DNA from: Roseofilum casamattae BLCC-M143
GTDB taxonomy: Bacteria; Cyanobacteriota; Cyanobacteriia; Cyanobacteriales; Desertifilaceae
NCBI RefSeq assembly: GCF_030068455.1
Contig: NZ_JAQOSQ010000015.1
Span: forward strand, 53,847-117,846
Length of the DNA: 64,000 nt
Direction of reading: 5' to 3'
The stretch's first letter is position 1, and each line of letters opens with the position of its first letter. The notes under the pieces are model-generated. The model saw only the letters and a list, made by a program, of their open reading frames with translations, was not told the origin of the DNA and searched no databases. A program made the translations under genes and the position numbers. Positions 18,416 to 27,135 of this stretch are shown piece by piece.

Positions 18416-18723
18416 AGGGAAGTAGAAATGGTAATAATTAAAACAGGGTGTCGATCTCAAGGATGGGAATTTAAATAATTTCGATCGCCCGATCGCCAGT
18501 TTCAGTGAAATTAGTTTACACGCGCCAGGTACGGAACCCGATATCCTACGGCAAGATTTTCCCAACCGAAAGGCGATCGCCTTTCTAGTTCTACTCAATT
18601 TCACCAATCCTGACCGGAGGGTCACCCGACCGGATATAATAATTAAGAATTGTGAACTTCTTGCGGACTTGAATCGCTGTCTGCTGTGAGGTAAAACTGC
18701 GCCACCCGCCTTCGGAGGTTTTC
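18416..18723 (+). promoter_or_regulatory. Divergent spacer with candidate promoter for the ABC-F gene
   Basis: This 308-bp spacer separates two divergent genes and holds no gene I can support. It contains several HIP1 sites. TATAAT at 18635-18640 is a good -10 box, with TGACCG about 18 bp upstream as a poor -35. A Shine-Dalgarno GGAGG at 18714-18718 lies five bases before the ATG of the ABC-F gene. Confidence 0.5.
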
Positions 18724-20442
18724 ATGCTGCGATTAGAACATATCAGCAAAATCTATTCTACCGGCCAAGTGCTCCAAGACATTAACTGGGAGGTTAAACC
18801 CTCAGAGCGTGTTGGTTTAGTGGGGGTCAATGGTGCGGGAAAATCAACGCAGCTTAAGATTATTGCGGGGGAGATCGAACCGACTTCGGGAGAAGTTATC
18901 CGTCCCGCGAACTTGCGCATGGCCTATCTGACACAAGAGTTTGATGTGGAACCTGGGGATACGGTGCGCGAGGAGTTCTGGAAAGTATTTGAGGACGCGA
19001 ACCGAGTCCATCACGCGATCGCGCAAGTCCAGCAGCAGATGCAAACTGCAACCCCAGAAGAACTCGATCGCTTAATTCACCAACTCGATAAGCAGCAACG
19101 GCAGTTTGAAGCTCTCGATGGCTATGGTTTGGACGCTCAGATCGAAAAAATGTTACCGGAAATGGGCTTTAGCTCCGAGGATGGCGATCGCCTGGTGAGT
19201 GCTTTTTCTGGAGGGTGGCAAATGCGGATTCAGTTGGGTAAAATATTACTGCAAGCTCCCGATCTGCTGCTCCTGGACGAGCCGACAAACCACCTGGATC
19301 TGGAAACCATCGAATGGTTAGAAACTTATTTGAAAAGCCTCACCATTCCCATGGTAATTGTCTCTCACGATCGCGAATTTCTCGATCGCCTTTGCACGCA
19401 AATCGTCGAAACCGAACGCGGCGTTTCAACGACCTATCTCGGCAACTATTCTGCTTATCTGGAGCAAAAATCCGAGCAAAAAGCCGCCCAACTCAGCGCT
19501 TACGAACACCAACAAAAAGAACTAGATAAACAACAAGCTTATATCGAACGATTTCGCGCCAGCGCTACTCGCAGCACCCAAGCCAAAAGTCGCGAAAAAC
19601 TCTTAGATAAAGTCGAGCGTATCGAGGCTCCCATAAGCGATCTAAAAACCCTGCATTTTCGGTTTCCTCCCGCGCCTCGTAGCGGTCGCGAAGTGGTGGA
19701 TATCAAAGATTTAACTCATTTGTACGATGACAAAATTCTCTTCCTCGGAGCCTCTTTAGCTATCGAACGAGGCGATCGCATTGCCATTCTCGGCCCGAAT
19801 GGCTGCGGAAAATCAACTCTCCTCCGACTGATGTTAGGTGAAGAACATCCGGAAGAAGGTCGCGTCAGCTTGGGGAAACATAATGTAATTCCCGGTTATT
19901 TTGAACAAAACCAAGCGGAAGCTTTGGATCTCGATAAAACTGTGATGAATACCATTCACGACGAAGTTCCGGACTGGACGAACGAGGAGGTGCGCACCCT
20001 GCTCGGACGATTTCTCTTTAGCGGCGAAACTGTCAATAAAAATGTAGAGGCGCTCAGTGGAGGCGAGAAAGCTCGGTTAGCTCTGGCAAAAATGTTGCTG
20101 CAGCCAGCCAATTTATTATTGCTAGACGAGCCAACCAACCACTTGGATATTCCGGCGAAAGAAATGCTAGAAGAAGCTCTGCAACATTATGACGGCACTG
20201 TTGCGATCGTCTCTCACGATCGCTATTTTATTTCCCAAGTTGCGAATAAAATTGTGGAAGTGCGCGATGGCGAGTTTCGCGTTTATTTGGGAAACTACCA
20301 TTATTATCTCGACAAAATTGCCGAAGAGAAAGAAAAAATCCGCTTAGCGGAAATTGCGCGAGTGAAAGCAGAGAAAGCAGCAACGAAACGGGAAAAACAG
20401 AAAGCGAAACAAAAGTCAAGAAAGAAAGCCAAAGCGAATTAA
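18724..20442 (+). CDS. ABC-F type ATPase (ribosome-associated, Uup/EttA group)
   Basis: Cytoplasmic protein with two ABC ATPase domains in one chain and no membrane part, as in ABC-F translation factors. Domain 1 has Walker A GVNGAGKST, signature SGGWQMR and Walker B LLLLDEPTNHLD. Domain 2 has GPNGCGKST, SGGEKAR and LLLLDEPTNHLD. The inter-domain linker (about 235-320) is charged and carries KSREKLLDKVERIE. The C-terminus is a Lys/Arg/Glu-rich coiled tail. ABC-F proteins bind the ribosomal E site and rescue stalled or drug-bound ribosomes; the exact subgroup is not clear. The length of 572 residues is normal. Confidence 0.92.
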   Translation: MLRLEHISKIYSTGQVLQDINWEVKPSERVGLVGVNGAGKSTQLKIIAGEIEPTSGEVIRPANLRMAYLTQEFDVEPGDTVREEFWKVFEDANRVHHAIAQVQQQMQTATPEELDRLIHQLDKQQRQFEALDGYGLDAQIEKMLPEMGFSSEDGDRLVSAFSGGWQMRIQLGKILLQAPDLLLLDEPTNHLDLETIEWLETYLKSLTIPMVIVSHDREFLDRLCTQIVETERGVSTTYLGNYSAYLEQKSEQKAAQLSAYEHQQKELDKQQAYIERFRASATRSTQAKSREKLLDKVERIEAPISDLKTLHFRFPPAPRSGREVVDIKDLTHLYDDKILFLGASLAIERGDRIAILGPNGCGKSTLLRLMLGEEHPEEGRVSLGKHNVIPGYFEQNQAEALDLDKTVMNTIHDEVPDWTNEEVRTLLGRFLFSGETVNKNVEALSGGEKARLALAKMLLQPANLLLLDEPTNHLDIPAKEMLEEALQHYDGTVAIVSHDRYFISQVANKIVEVRDGEFRVYLGNYHYYLDKIAEEKEKIRLAEIARVKAEKAATKREKQKAKQKSRKKAKAN

Positions 20443-20487
20443 CCTGAGTTCGGGTTAAGCAGAAGGCGGTAAAGCCCACTCGTTGAC

Positions 20488-21075
20488 TTAGCGGAGTTTA
20501 AACGATCGCCGATGCAGACAGGAGCGACCGTATTTCTCGATTCCCTGGCGATGCTTCTTCGTGCCGTAGCCTTTATTCGCACTGAGGTCATAGTAGGGAA
20601 AGAGAGGAGCTAATCGCAAAATCAGCTCATCTCGCCAGACTTTAGCGACGATACTCGCAGCGGCGATCGCCATTTCGTTGCGATCGCCTTTAATAATAGT
20701 CTTTTGCGCCATGGCTAACGATGGAATCCGATGCACTCCATCGACCAGACATAGCTCTATGGGGGAGGAAAGCTGTAGAACCGCTCGTTTCATTGCCAGC
20801 AAAGAGGCTTGCAAAATATTGATGCGATCGATTTCAGCCACAGAAGCGCACCCCACCCGATACTCGGTAGCTAAGGTTTGAATCGATCGCAACAACATCT
20901 GTCGTCGCTTGGGAGTTAAGGCTTTACTGTCCGTAACCCCCAACTGTTGCAACTGCCCAGCAACCGATGGAGATAAGACCACAGCAGCAGCCACGACAGG
21001 GCCGAATAACGCGCCTCGTCCCACTTCATCGACTCCCGCTGCCAACCGAGTATCTCGCATCGTTGCCAACATCAT
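20488..21075 (-). CDS. rnhB: Ribonuclease HII
   Basis: Cleaves the RNA strand of RNA-DNA hybrids and removes single ribonucleotides from DNA. The N-terminal motif GVDEVGRGALFGPVVAAAVVL carries the first catalytic Asp and Glu; LCLVDGVHRIP and the KGDRNEMAIAAASIVAKVWRD segment hold the other acidic residues and the conserved family block. The length of 195 residues is normal. Its ATG at 21075 lies three bases after the rne stop codon, so the two ribonuclease genes form one transcription unit and rnhB is probably translated by coupling. Confidence 0.95.
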   Translation of the reverse strand: MMLATMRDTRLAAGVDEVGRGALFGPVVAAAVVLSPSVAGQLQQLGVTDSKALTPKRRQMLLRSIQTLATEYRVGCASVAEIDRINILQASLLAMKRAVLQLSSPIELCLVDGVHRIPSLAMAQKTIIKGDRNEMAIAAASIVAKVWRDELILRLAPLFPYYDLSANKGYGTKKHRQGIEKYGRSCLHRRSFKLR

Positions 21076-21078
21076 GTA

Positions 21079-23334
21079 CTACTCTTCCGTAGCAGAAGAA
21101 CGTCGCCGTCGCCGTCGGCGAATGACTTGAGATTCTTCCTCCTCCTGTTCTAATGGATGGGTCTCCTCCTCATCCATAGCAACTGTATCTGAGATCGCTT
21201 CCTCTGATATTGGGGTTGTCGCTGGCAGCGCAACATTCTCCTCTTCCGAGGCCCAACCCAGAGTGCCTTCACTTTCAAGATTAGTTGATGAGGTTGTCGA
21301 ACTTAAGGGGATATTAGCAACCGGTTTTAGCGATTCTGGAATCGAATCTACCAGTCCTTCCCCTTGGGTTAAGTTCCCATCCATGGGTTTCTGGTTGGGA
21401 GAAATAACTTGAACAATGGTTGATTTTGCCTGCCGGCGCTCTTCCCAAGAGGCCGTTAGTGGAGACTCTCCTTCTGCTGCGAGCAATACCAGAGGAGAAA
21501 CCCCCATCAGAGCATAAATATCTTGTTCTTCTACGGTCATTTCCACATTTACTACTTCCGGAGAAGCATCGATGCCCCGACCGCCAATGCGCTTGCGAGG
21601 GTTCGTCCCAGAACGACTATCCCAATAATCCTTGCGATTCGGACCGTTAGAACGATCGCGAAGATTCGAGCTATCCTCTATCTCCGGGGAGCGATAAGTA
21701 GAGTCGCCCAAGTGGTTACCTTTGTCAGCTAAGAAGCGATCGGATGGCGCGCGAAAATCCTCGCCATCGGTTTTCGCGTCAATTCGCCGACGACGAGTGC
21801 GTCGCGAGAGCAGATCGTCGTTGCTTTCAGCCGGAGCGCGATCGCCCGCGTCGATGTCCGAGGAAGAACGAGAACTGGAGGTCTCGCGATCGGACTCGCT
21901 ACTGTAGGTATTGGCATAAGTGGAATCAGAACTATATCCTGCCCGTCCCGATCGGGGGGCGAGGATGGGAGCACTGGGCGAGCGTGGGGAGCGTCCCGAA
22001 CTCGATTCTCCAATCTCGGAGTCGTCGGAGTCGCCGTTCGGATCGCGCAAAACTGACGGATAGGAGCGATCGACTAAAGCCGTTGGCTGGTCTTCCAGCT
22101 CTCCAGGTAAGGCAACTAGATGTCCCAAACCATTACAGGTTTTGCAGGTATGGCCGAAGAGTTCGTAAATGTTTTGTCCTTGGCGCTTGCGGGTTAGCTC
22201 GACCAAACCCAGTTCCGAAAGTTGAGCCACTTGCGGTCTGGCTTTATCGGAGAGGAGGGCTTCTTCAAAGTGTTGCAAGACTTTGAGCTGGTCTTTGCGC
22301 GAGTCCATATCGATGAAATCAACGATAATGACTCCGGCAATGTTGCGCAGGCGCAGTTGGCGGGCAATTTCCGTAGCGGCTTCACAATTGGTCCACAGGA
22401 CGGTTTCGCGAGCCGTGGCAGAACTGGTGAAGGAACCGGAGTTCACGTCAATCACCGTCAGCGCTTCCGTGGGTTCGATAATCGCGTATCCACCAGAAGG
22501 CAGGTCTACTCTGGGTTTGAGTGCTTCGCGAATGGCTGCATTCACGCGGAAATATTCCAGGATAGAGGTTCGCTCTCGATGGTGGTCGATGAGGATTCCT
22601 GGTGGGGTTTTGCTGCCATTCCAGTTAATGATTTGTTGTTTGACTCGTTTGAGTCCGGTATTCGAGTCAACGACGATACGGTTAACGTCGTTGGTGTACA
22701 TATCCCGCAGAACGCGGACGATAAAGTCATCGTCTCGACCGAGTAAGGCTGGGGGAGAGGCCGAGCTGGCTTCGGCAAGGATCGACTCCCAGCGGTGGAG
22801 CAGTTCTTCTAGGTCATCCATGATGGCTTCTTCAGCCATATCTTGGGCTTCCGTGCGCACCAGTAAACCCATGCCAGCCGGTTTAATCAGGATAGCGAGG
22901 GCCCGCAGGCGCGATCGCTCGTGAGAGCCGCTGATGCGGCGCGAGAGGTTCACCCCGCGTCCATAAGGCATGAGCACGAGGTAACGGCCGGGAAGGGTGA
23001 TATTACCGGTGAGCCTGGGGCCTTTGGTACCGGTGGGTTCTTTCATCACTTGCACCAGCACTTTTTGTTGCGGGACCAGGAGTTCGGTAATCGTCCCCGA
23101 TCCTCGCTTCAGCCGCAGGGGGCCTAAGTCGGTGACATGAATAAATCCGTTTCTTTGCGCATCTCCAATATTGACGAATGCGGCATCTATTCCGGGGAGA
23201 ACATTTTCCACGGTACCGAGATAGATGTCTCCAACTTGATGGCTTCCTGTGGCTACAACCAGTTCTTGGATTTGATCTTCTTCAAATACAGCAGCTAACC
23301 GATGCTGCTCGGCGATAATAATTTGCTTGGGCAT
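21079..23334 (-). CDS. rne: Ribonuclease E/G family endoribonuclease
   Basis: Main RNA-decay and processing endonuclease. The S1 domain occupies about residues 35-130 (VGDIYLGTVENVLPGIDAAF), the 5' sensor and RNase H-like parts follow, the catalytic Asp region reads VIDVNSGSFTSS, and the zinc-link is CKTCNGLGH. After about residue 420 the tail is disordered, Ser/Arg/Asp-rich and variable. It ends in a run of seven Arg followed by SSATEE; a nonapeptide of this type, RRRRRRSSA, is the reported PNPase-binding site in Anabaena RNase E. The length of 751 residues fits filamentous cyanobacteria. GAGGAA precedes the ATG. A 446-bp gene-free spacer upstream may be a long 5' leader. Confidence 0.95.
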   Translation of the reverse strand: MPKQIIIAEQHRLAAVFEEDQIQELVVATGSHQVGDIYLGTVENVLPGIDAAFVNIGDAQRNGFIHVTDLGPLRLKRGSGTITELLVPQQKVLVQVMKEPTGTKGPRLTGNITLPGRYLVLMPYGRGVNLSRRISGSHERSRLRALAILIKPAGMGLLVRTEAQDMAEEAIMDDLEELLHRWESILAEASSASPPALLGRDDDFIVRVLRDMYTNDVNRIVVDSNTGLKRVKQQIINWNGSKTPPGILIDHHRERTSILEYFRVNAAIREALKPRVDLPSGGYAIIEPTEALTVIDVNSGSFTSSATARETVLWTNCEAATEIARQLRLRNIAGVIIVDFIDMDSRKDQLKVLQHFEEALLSDKARPQVAQLSELGLVELTRKRQGQNIYELFGHTCKTCNGLGHLVALPGELEDQPTALVDRSYPSVLRDPNGDSDDSEIGESSSGRSPRSPSAPILAPRSGRAGYSSDSTYANTYSSESDRETSSSRSSSDIDAGDRAPAESNDDLLSRRTRRRRIDAKTDGEDFRAPSDRFLADKGNHLGDSTYRSPEIEDSSNLRDRSNGPNRKDYWDSRSGTNPRKRIGGRGIDASPEVVNVEMTVEEQDIYALMGVSPLVLLAAEGESPLTASWEERRQAKSTIVQVISPNQKPMDGNLTQGEGLVDSIPESLKPVANIPLSSTTSSTNLESEGTLGWASEEENVALPATTPISEEAISDTVAMDEEETHPLEQEEEESQVIRRRRRRRSSATEE

Positions 23335-23780
23335 CCAATTTCCTCAAATTATGCATGTCAGTAACAGGTAAGCTGCTTACTCTATGAAACTTGTCGCGCT
23401 ATGGTTTGGGGCACTTGCACTCGCCCCAGGGAAGGACGCATGTCCTATGCCGATCTATGGGGGCCATCGAGAACGGCCGCAATACCAAGGTTCTGGGTCT
23501 AAAATACCAGACCGGTTCTCCACCAAACCCACCTCCTCGGAGGAGATTTAGGGGTTGGCCATCGGTCATGGCTTGATGGCTAAGTACTGTAACCTGACAG
23601 AAGCGATCGCGCGGCCTTGGTGTTACTTAAATTTAAGCTTAAGGACGGTCGGTCGTGGCGATCGCTTCTACTTACAGAATCTTTTATAAACAATCATTGT
23701 ATCAAACTTCGGCAGCGATCGGTCTTTTTTGGGATTGGGGAGTTCGAGCGATCGCTTTCTTCACTGATGTGATATCTTTT
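23335..23780 (-). other. 446-bp spacer upstream of rne, probably its 5' leader and promoter
   Basis: No supported gene. Cyanobacterial rne messages can have long, U-rich, self-regulating leaders. On the strand that would be transcribed I see nested inverted repeats: 23523-23530 pairs with 23551-23558 around an inner CTCCT-CGG-AGGAG hairpin, and a five-base stem AGGAC-GCAT-GTCCT lies near 23435. An AT-rich palindrome CTTAAATTTAAG is at 23626-23637. These are short stems, so a functional structure is inference. Confidence 0.4.
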
Positions 23781-24383
23781 TTATTGATAGTAATAAGCCA
23801 GAAAAATATGAAATCCTAACATGACCAAAAACATCGTCACCAAAATGATATGACTCGTCAGCCAAATATTGCGAAACCCGCGAATCAAAACGCCTTTACC
23901 GATGCCCGTATTCGCGGTTGCTGCCCAAGGATTCAAGTTAAAGGTGCGACGGGGAGATTCTACGACTCCCGTTTCAGCAACTACTCCAACTAATGCTGAT
24001 AGAGTAACTAAGAAAAAGACCCATAAAAATATTGCATTAAAGTTCAAACCCCGCGCGCCCATCGTGTGCACAAAAGTACTGCCCACGAGAGCAATTCCTA
24101 GAAAAATGTGCAAGCTCCGCCACAGTTGCATCGTGCCCGGTACTTTAAATTTTATTTTCCAAGTTCTCCCTCGCTTGCGCAGAGTTAAAACCATTTCTGC
24201 TAACACAAAAGCTAGAGATAAGTATCCGGTTAGTTGCTTATAAATTTCGCTCTGAATAATCGAATAGAGATCGAAATCATTATCTCGTAAAATAGGAATA
24301 TAGTTCGGGCTGAATACAAAGGGGATTAACAGAATTGCGCAAACTACCGTTAAAATAATTAAGGTCGAAAACTTAGGCTTCAT
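23781..24383 (-). CDS. Cytochrome b561-like integral membrane protein
   Basis: A 200-residue protein with five predicted membrane helices. Conserved His residues lie inside or at the ends of helices: RSLHIFLGIAL and STFVHTMGARG in helix 3, TSHIILV and GFHIFLAYYYQ in helix 5. Two His pairs could bind two b haems across the membrane, as in cytochrome b561 or ferric-reductase-like proteins. It is the last gene of the globin-multihaem operon, 91 bp after the Tll0287-like gene, and is the obvious candidate to link quinone or cytoplasmic reductant to the periplasmic cytochromes. The exact family is not certain. No flavin or NAD domain is present. Confidence 0.7.
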   Translation of the reverse strand: MKPKFSTLIILTVVCAILLIPFVFSPNYIPILRDNDFDLYSIIQSEIYKQLTGYLSLAFVLAEMVLTLRKRGRTWKIKFKVPGTMQLWRSLHIFLGIALVGSTFVHTMGARGLNFNAIFLWVFFLVTLSALVGVVAETGVVESPRRTFNLNPWAATANTGIGKGVLIRGFRNIWLTSHIILVTMFLVMLGFHIFLAYYYQ

Positions 24384-24474
24384 AATCTCTTCTACCAGTT
24401 AAAAATAACTGATGTTGGACGAGAGAAAATCTCACCCAACCCAGATTGGTTTCTGTCAATTGCGGATGGAGAAA

Positions 24475-25134
24475 TTAAGTTCCTTCTAACGGTAAGTTAA
24501 TCACCACACCTCCCATAACATCGCCTAATTTGAAGACTTTATCGGGATAGCGCTCTTCATGGATGGGATGGGTGTTGTGGCAGGTAACGCAAGCTTCGGC
24601 AATGGCTTTATCGGGATAGATGGCAGAAAAATATTGTTGACCGCCAATTTCGCGATAATCTTTATAGGGTTCGCCGGTATCAATAACTTGTTGCATTCCG
24701 GCTTCTTCAAATTCTCCTTTAGGGGCTTGGGCGTCATTAATATTCCACGGAGAAATTAATCCATAGGTAAATTGTCCGCCCTCGGAAGCGAGTTCCGCAC
24801 CGAGACGGAACATTTGCGCCGGTAGGGGAATACCATTGGCTTCTTGCCAAGCTTCCGTGGCTTCAGCGGGAACGACTCCGTTGGGTTTTTCTTTTCCTTC
24901 AAGTTTGGTCAGACGACCGACAACGTGCTTGGTGTATGCCGTGCGATCGGATTCAGCAACAACATGAATATAGTCTACAACCAGAGAGGGGTCGATACCG
25001 CTGGTTTGGGTAGATCCGCCACCGCTATCTCCAGCACAGGAAACAGTCGTCAGACAAATGGTTGTTGCTAAGACAAATAAGGTAATGGTTTTTAGTCTTA
25101 GGGTACGCATCCAGGTTTTGAGCGCGTTTAACAT
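24475..25134 (-). CDS. Tll0287-like haem lipoprotein (DUF3365)
   Basis: A 219-residue protein with a lipoprotein signal (TTICLTTVSCAGDSGG) and a DUF3365 domain bearing one c-type haem motif, CVTCHNTHP, near the C-terminus. The family name comes from Tll0287 of Thermosynechococcus, a PAS-like fold with one haem that may act as a redox or gas sensor. The middle has WNINDAQAPKGEFEE and GGQQYFSAIYPDKA, typical of the fold. The ATG at 25134 is set by AAGGAG at 25141-25146, six bases away; the longer open frame would overlap the upstream cytochrome gene by over 100 bp. It lies 25 bp downstream of the six-haem cytochrome gene. Confidence 0.82.
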   Translation of the reverse strand: MLNALKTWMRTLRLKTITLFVLATTICLTTVSCAGDSGGGSTQTSGIDPSLVVDYIHVVAESDRTAYTKHVVGRLTKLEGKEKPNGVVPAEATEAWQEANGIPLPAQMFRLGAELASEGGQFTYGLISPWNINDAQAPKGEFEEAGMQQVIDTGEPYKDYREIGGQQYFSAIYPDKAIAEACVTCHNTHPIHEERYPDKVFKLGDVMGGVVINLPLEGT

Positions 25135-25159
25135 TGGGTTCTCCTTGAGTAAAAATTCA

Positions 25160-25978
25160 TTATTCAGTTGTGGAAACTTTGGAAGTTGCGCGTTGTTCGG
25201 CTCGCGCTTGTACCAGTTTGAGTGTTTCCATATAGTGTTGAGGAGGACGATGAAAATTTCCCTCAATTAATTCATCATCAAAGATACTGTTATAGGAGTA
25301 TTCCAAACCGTGGCAGTTCATACAAACTTGCTTTACCATGCGATCGCGAGGCAACAAATTGTAGGTGTTGTTATGGTTAACAAATACGGTTTTGGTCTCT
25401 TCATGCACTTGACGGGGAAGATGGCACGTGGCACAGCTCACCAGATCGGGACTCGGCCGGGGGAGGCGAACTGACGCGGCAAACAACCTGCCATGTTTGG
25501 AGTTTCTATAGTTGAGGGAGTGAGTATCGTTATGGCATTGCAGACAGGAGTCTGTCGATGCGACGAAGGTATTGGTTTGATGGACGTTGTGGCAACTGTT
25601 GCATCCTAGGGTTCGATCGAAAGCCGAGTTCTTCATGGGCAACTTTGCCATGGCGGGAGTTAGGGGAGAGAGGCCTTCGAGAGTACGAATGCCGTGCTTG
25701 CCGAGCAGGAAGGTATCGACTTGTTGTTGGTGGCAACTTTGACAGCTTTCGCGATCGGGACGAACCACGAGAGTTTTGGTTTTCTTGTCTTGGTGGCAAC
25801 TGGAGCAATTGACGTTAGCCAGAGCATGAGCGCTTTGCTCCCATTGTTTGGTAATTTCGGCGACGCGATCGCTGGAAATAGGAGCGGCGATGGCAAAATC
25901 AGGTTGCGGGAGCAGTAGGCTGAAGAGGAGAAGAATGGCGATCGCGGCATATCGAATTGACGATTTCAATCGAATCAT
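25160..25978 (-). CDS. Six-haem periplasmic cytochrome c
   Basis: A 272-residue exported protein with signal peptide AAIAILLLFSLLLPQPDFAIA and six CXXCH haem-binding motifs: CSSCH, CQSCH, CNSCH, CLQCH, CATCH and CMNCH. The spacing and many extra His residues recall cytochrome c3/NapC/octahaem-type electron-transfer proteins. There is no obvious catalytic site, such as the CXXCK of nitrite reductase, so it is a carrier rather than a known reductase. Its ATG overlaps the stop of the upstream five-site cytochrome gene (ATGA) and is preceded by GAGGAGGAG, so the two are translationally coupled. Confidence 0.88.
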   Translation of the reverse strand: MIRLKSSIRYAAIAILLLFSLLLPQPDFAIAAPISSDRVAEITKQWEQSAHALANVNCSSCHQDKKTKTLVVRPDRESCQSCHQQQVDTFLLGKHGIRTLEGLSPLTPAMAKLPMKNSAFDRTLGCNSCHNVHQTNTFVASTDSCLQCHNDTHSLNYRNSKHGRLFAASVRLPRPSPDLVSCATCHLPRQVHEETKTVFVNHNNTYNLLPRDRMVKQVCMNCHGLEYSYNSIFDDELIEGNFHRPPQHYMETLKLVQARAEQRATSKVSTTE

Positions 25979-26622
25979 GACTCCTCCTCCACAAATTCTG
26001 CTCCTAAATCTGCTGCTGCTGGTTCCTGTTGTTCCAACACTAATTTCAAGTTCAATATTTCTGGAGTTGGCAGCAAGATCGGTTGATTGAGATTCTTCAA
26101 CAGAAACCCCGTGGAAATTGCCCGATGGTCGTGGAAGTTATGACATCCTGCCGTCCAACATCCATCTGGAGCAAAGCCTTTATGACTGGGGATATCTCCA
26201 GCAATGACCCCTTCATGGCAGGCCATACACAGCTCCGGTTTGAGATGAACGCCGCGAGCAAATATGTGAGTATGCTCGGCATGACAGGCAGTGCAGGTGA
26301 GTACGTCTAGGTTCTCCAGGTATTCGGCCCAGCGAGGGTCGCGGAATTTTTTGGCCCCGTGGACATCTTCAGCCATCTCCGCTTCATGACAGCGCATACA
26401 GGTTTCGTTGCTGACGGGTTTAAATCCTTCATGACAGGAACTGCACGAGGCTTCAATTAGGGTATGGCCGTCTGAGGTTACGCCGGGCAAAAATACCTGC
26501 CGTTGGTCTAAGGCAAAGGCAGCTATTCCCCAAACCAATAGGAGGATGGCGATCGCCACAATCGCCGTTCTCAGCTGCAAGATTGCTTTTAATTGAGGAA
26601 ACCGCTGCGAATTACCAGTCAT
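25975..26622 (-). CDS. Membrane-anchored tetra/pentahaem cytochrome c (NapC/NirT-like)
   Basis: A 215-residue protein with one N-terminal membrane anchor (IVAIAILLLVWGIAAFAL) and a periplasmic part with four CXXCH motifs (CSSCH, CMRCH, CTACH and CMACH) and a fifth, unusual CX4CH site (CWTAGCHNFH) at 26140-26160. NapC/NirT-type quinol dehydrogenases have a similar anchor plus four or five haems and pass electrons from quinol to periplasmic partners. The C-terminal 50 residues after the last haem are Leu/Glu-rich. The start lies three bases after the globin stop codon, and its stop overlaps the next start, so it sits in the middle of one operon. Confidence 0.85.
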   Translation of the reverse strand: MTGNSQRFPQLKAILQLRTAIVAIAILLLVWGIAAFALDQRQVFLPGVTSDGHTLIEASCSSCHEGFKPVSNETCMRCHEAEMAEDVHGAKKFRDPRWAEYLENLDVLTCTACHAEHTHIFARGVHLKPELCMACHEGVIAGDIPSHKGFAPDGCWTAGCHNFHDHRAISTGFLLKNLNQPILLPTPEILNLKLVLEQQEPAAADLGAEFVEEES

Positions 26623-26625
26623 GGG

Positions 26626-27054
26626 TTAAGACAGTTGGGCGGCGGAAATATCTGCTGCTCCTTCCAACATCAGATTGGCGATCGCTTGATAAGCGTCGAT
26701 CCAAGCTTGCTTCACCTCGGGAGTCCATTGGTCTCCCAGGTATTGTTCAAAGGTTTTCAACAGAGCGCCACCGACCAAAGGATAGTGAGCCGGAAGGGCG
26801 CCATATTTAACATGGCGAGTCCCCAACCCTTTCAGCTTGTCGCTCAGAGCTTCTGGATTGCGCAGATTTTCTACGGTAAATACTAACGATTGCAGTAGCA
26901 TTCCCTTTTGTTTTTTCATATCCACGTGCTCGAACAAGGGTTTGGCTTCCGGATTGTCCGCAAACAAATGATGATAAAAACTCTCGACAAATTCATTAGC
27001 TTCTGGTTTAATCTGCTCGAAGCTTTGTTCCAGAAGTTCAACATTTAATGACAT
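26626..27054 (-). CDS. Single-domain globin (flavohaemoglobin-like globin domain)
   Basis: A 142-residue 3-on-3 globin without the FAD/NAD reductase part of a flavohaemoglobin. The N-terminus is LLEQSFEQIKPEANEFVESF, the distal side reads LFEHVDMKKQKGML and the proximal His is in TRHVKYGALPAHYPLVGGAL, matching the flavohaemoglobin/SDgb pattern. Such globins bind O2 and NO and can act as NO dioxygenases if a reductant is supplied. It has no signal peptide, so it is cytoplasmic, while its operon partners are periplasmic. GAGGAG lies nine bases before the ATG. First gene of the haem operon. Confidence 0.92.
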   Translation of the reverse strand: MSLNVELLEQSFEQIKPEANEFVESFYHHLFADNPEAKPLFEHVDMKKQKGMLLQSLVFTVENLRNPEALSDKLKGLGTRHVKYGALPAHYPLVGGALLKTFEQYLGDQWTPEVKQAWIDAYQAIANLMLEGAADISAAQLS

Positions 27055-27135
27055 CGTTGGGTTCTCCTCGTAATTTCTCGGTCGAGCATTACTACATTGC
27101 CGATCGCCGACATACAGTATCTGCGTTTTTCCGAG

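Noticed and set aside
18416..18625. 70-codon N-terminal extension of the 98-residue protein
   Set aside because: The extension is basic, HIP1-containing spacer sequence and lacks a start signal.
23391..23576. 61-codon plus-strand frame in the spacer upstream of rne
   Set aside because: No ribosome site, no recognisable protein, and it covers hairpins that better fit an rne leader.
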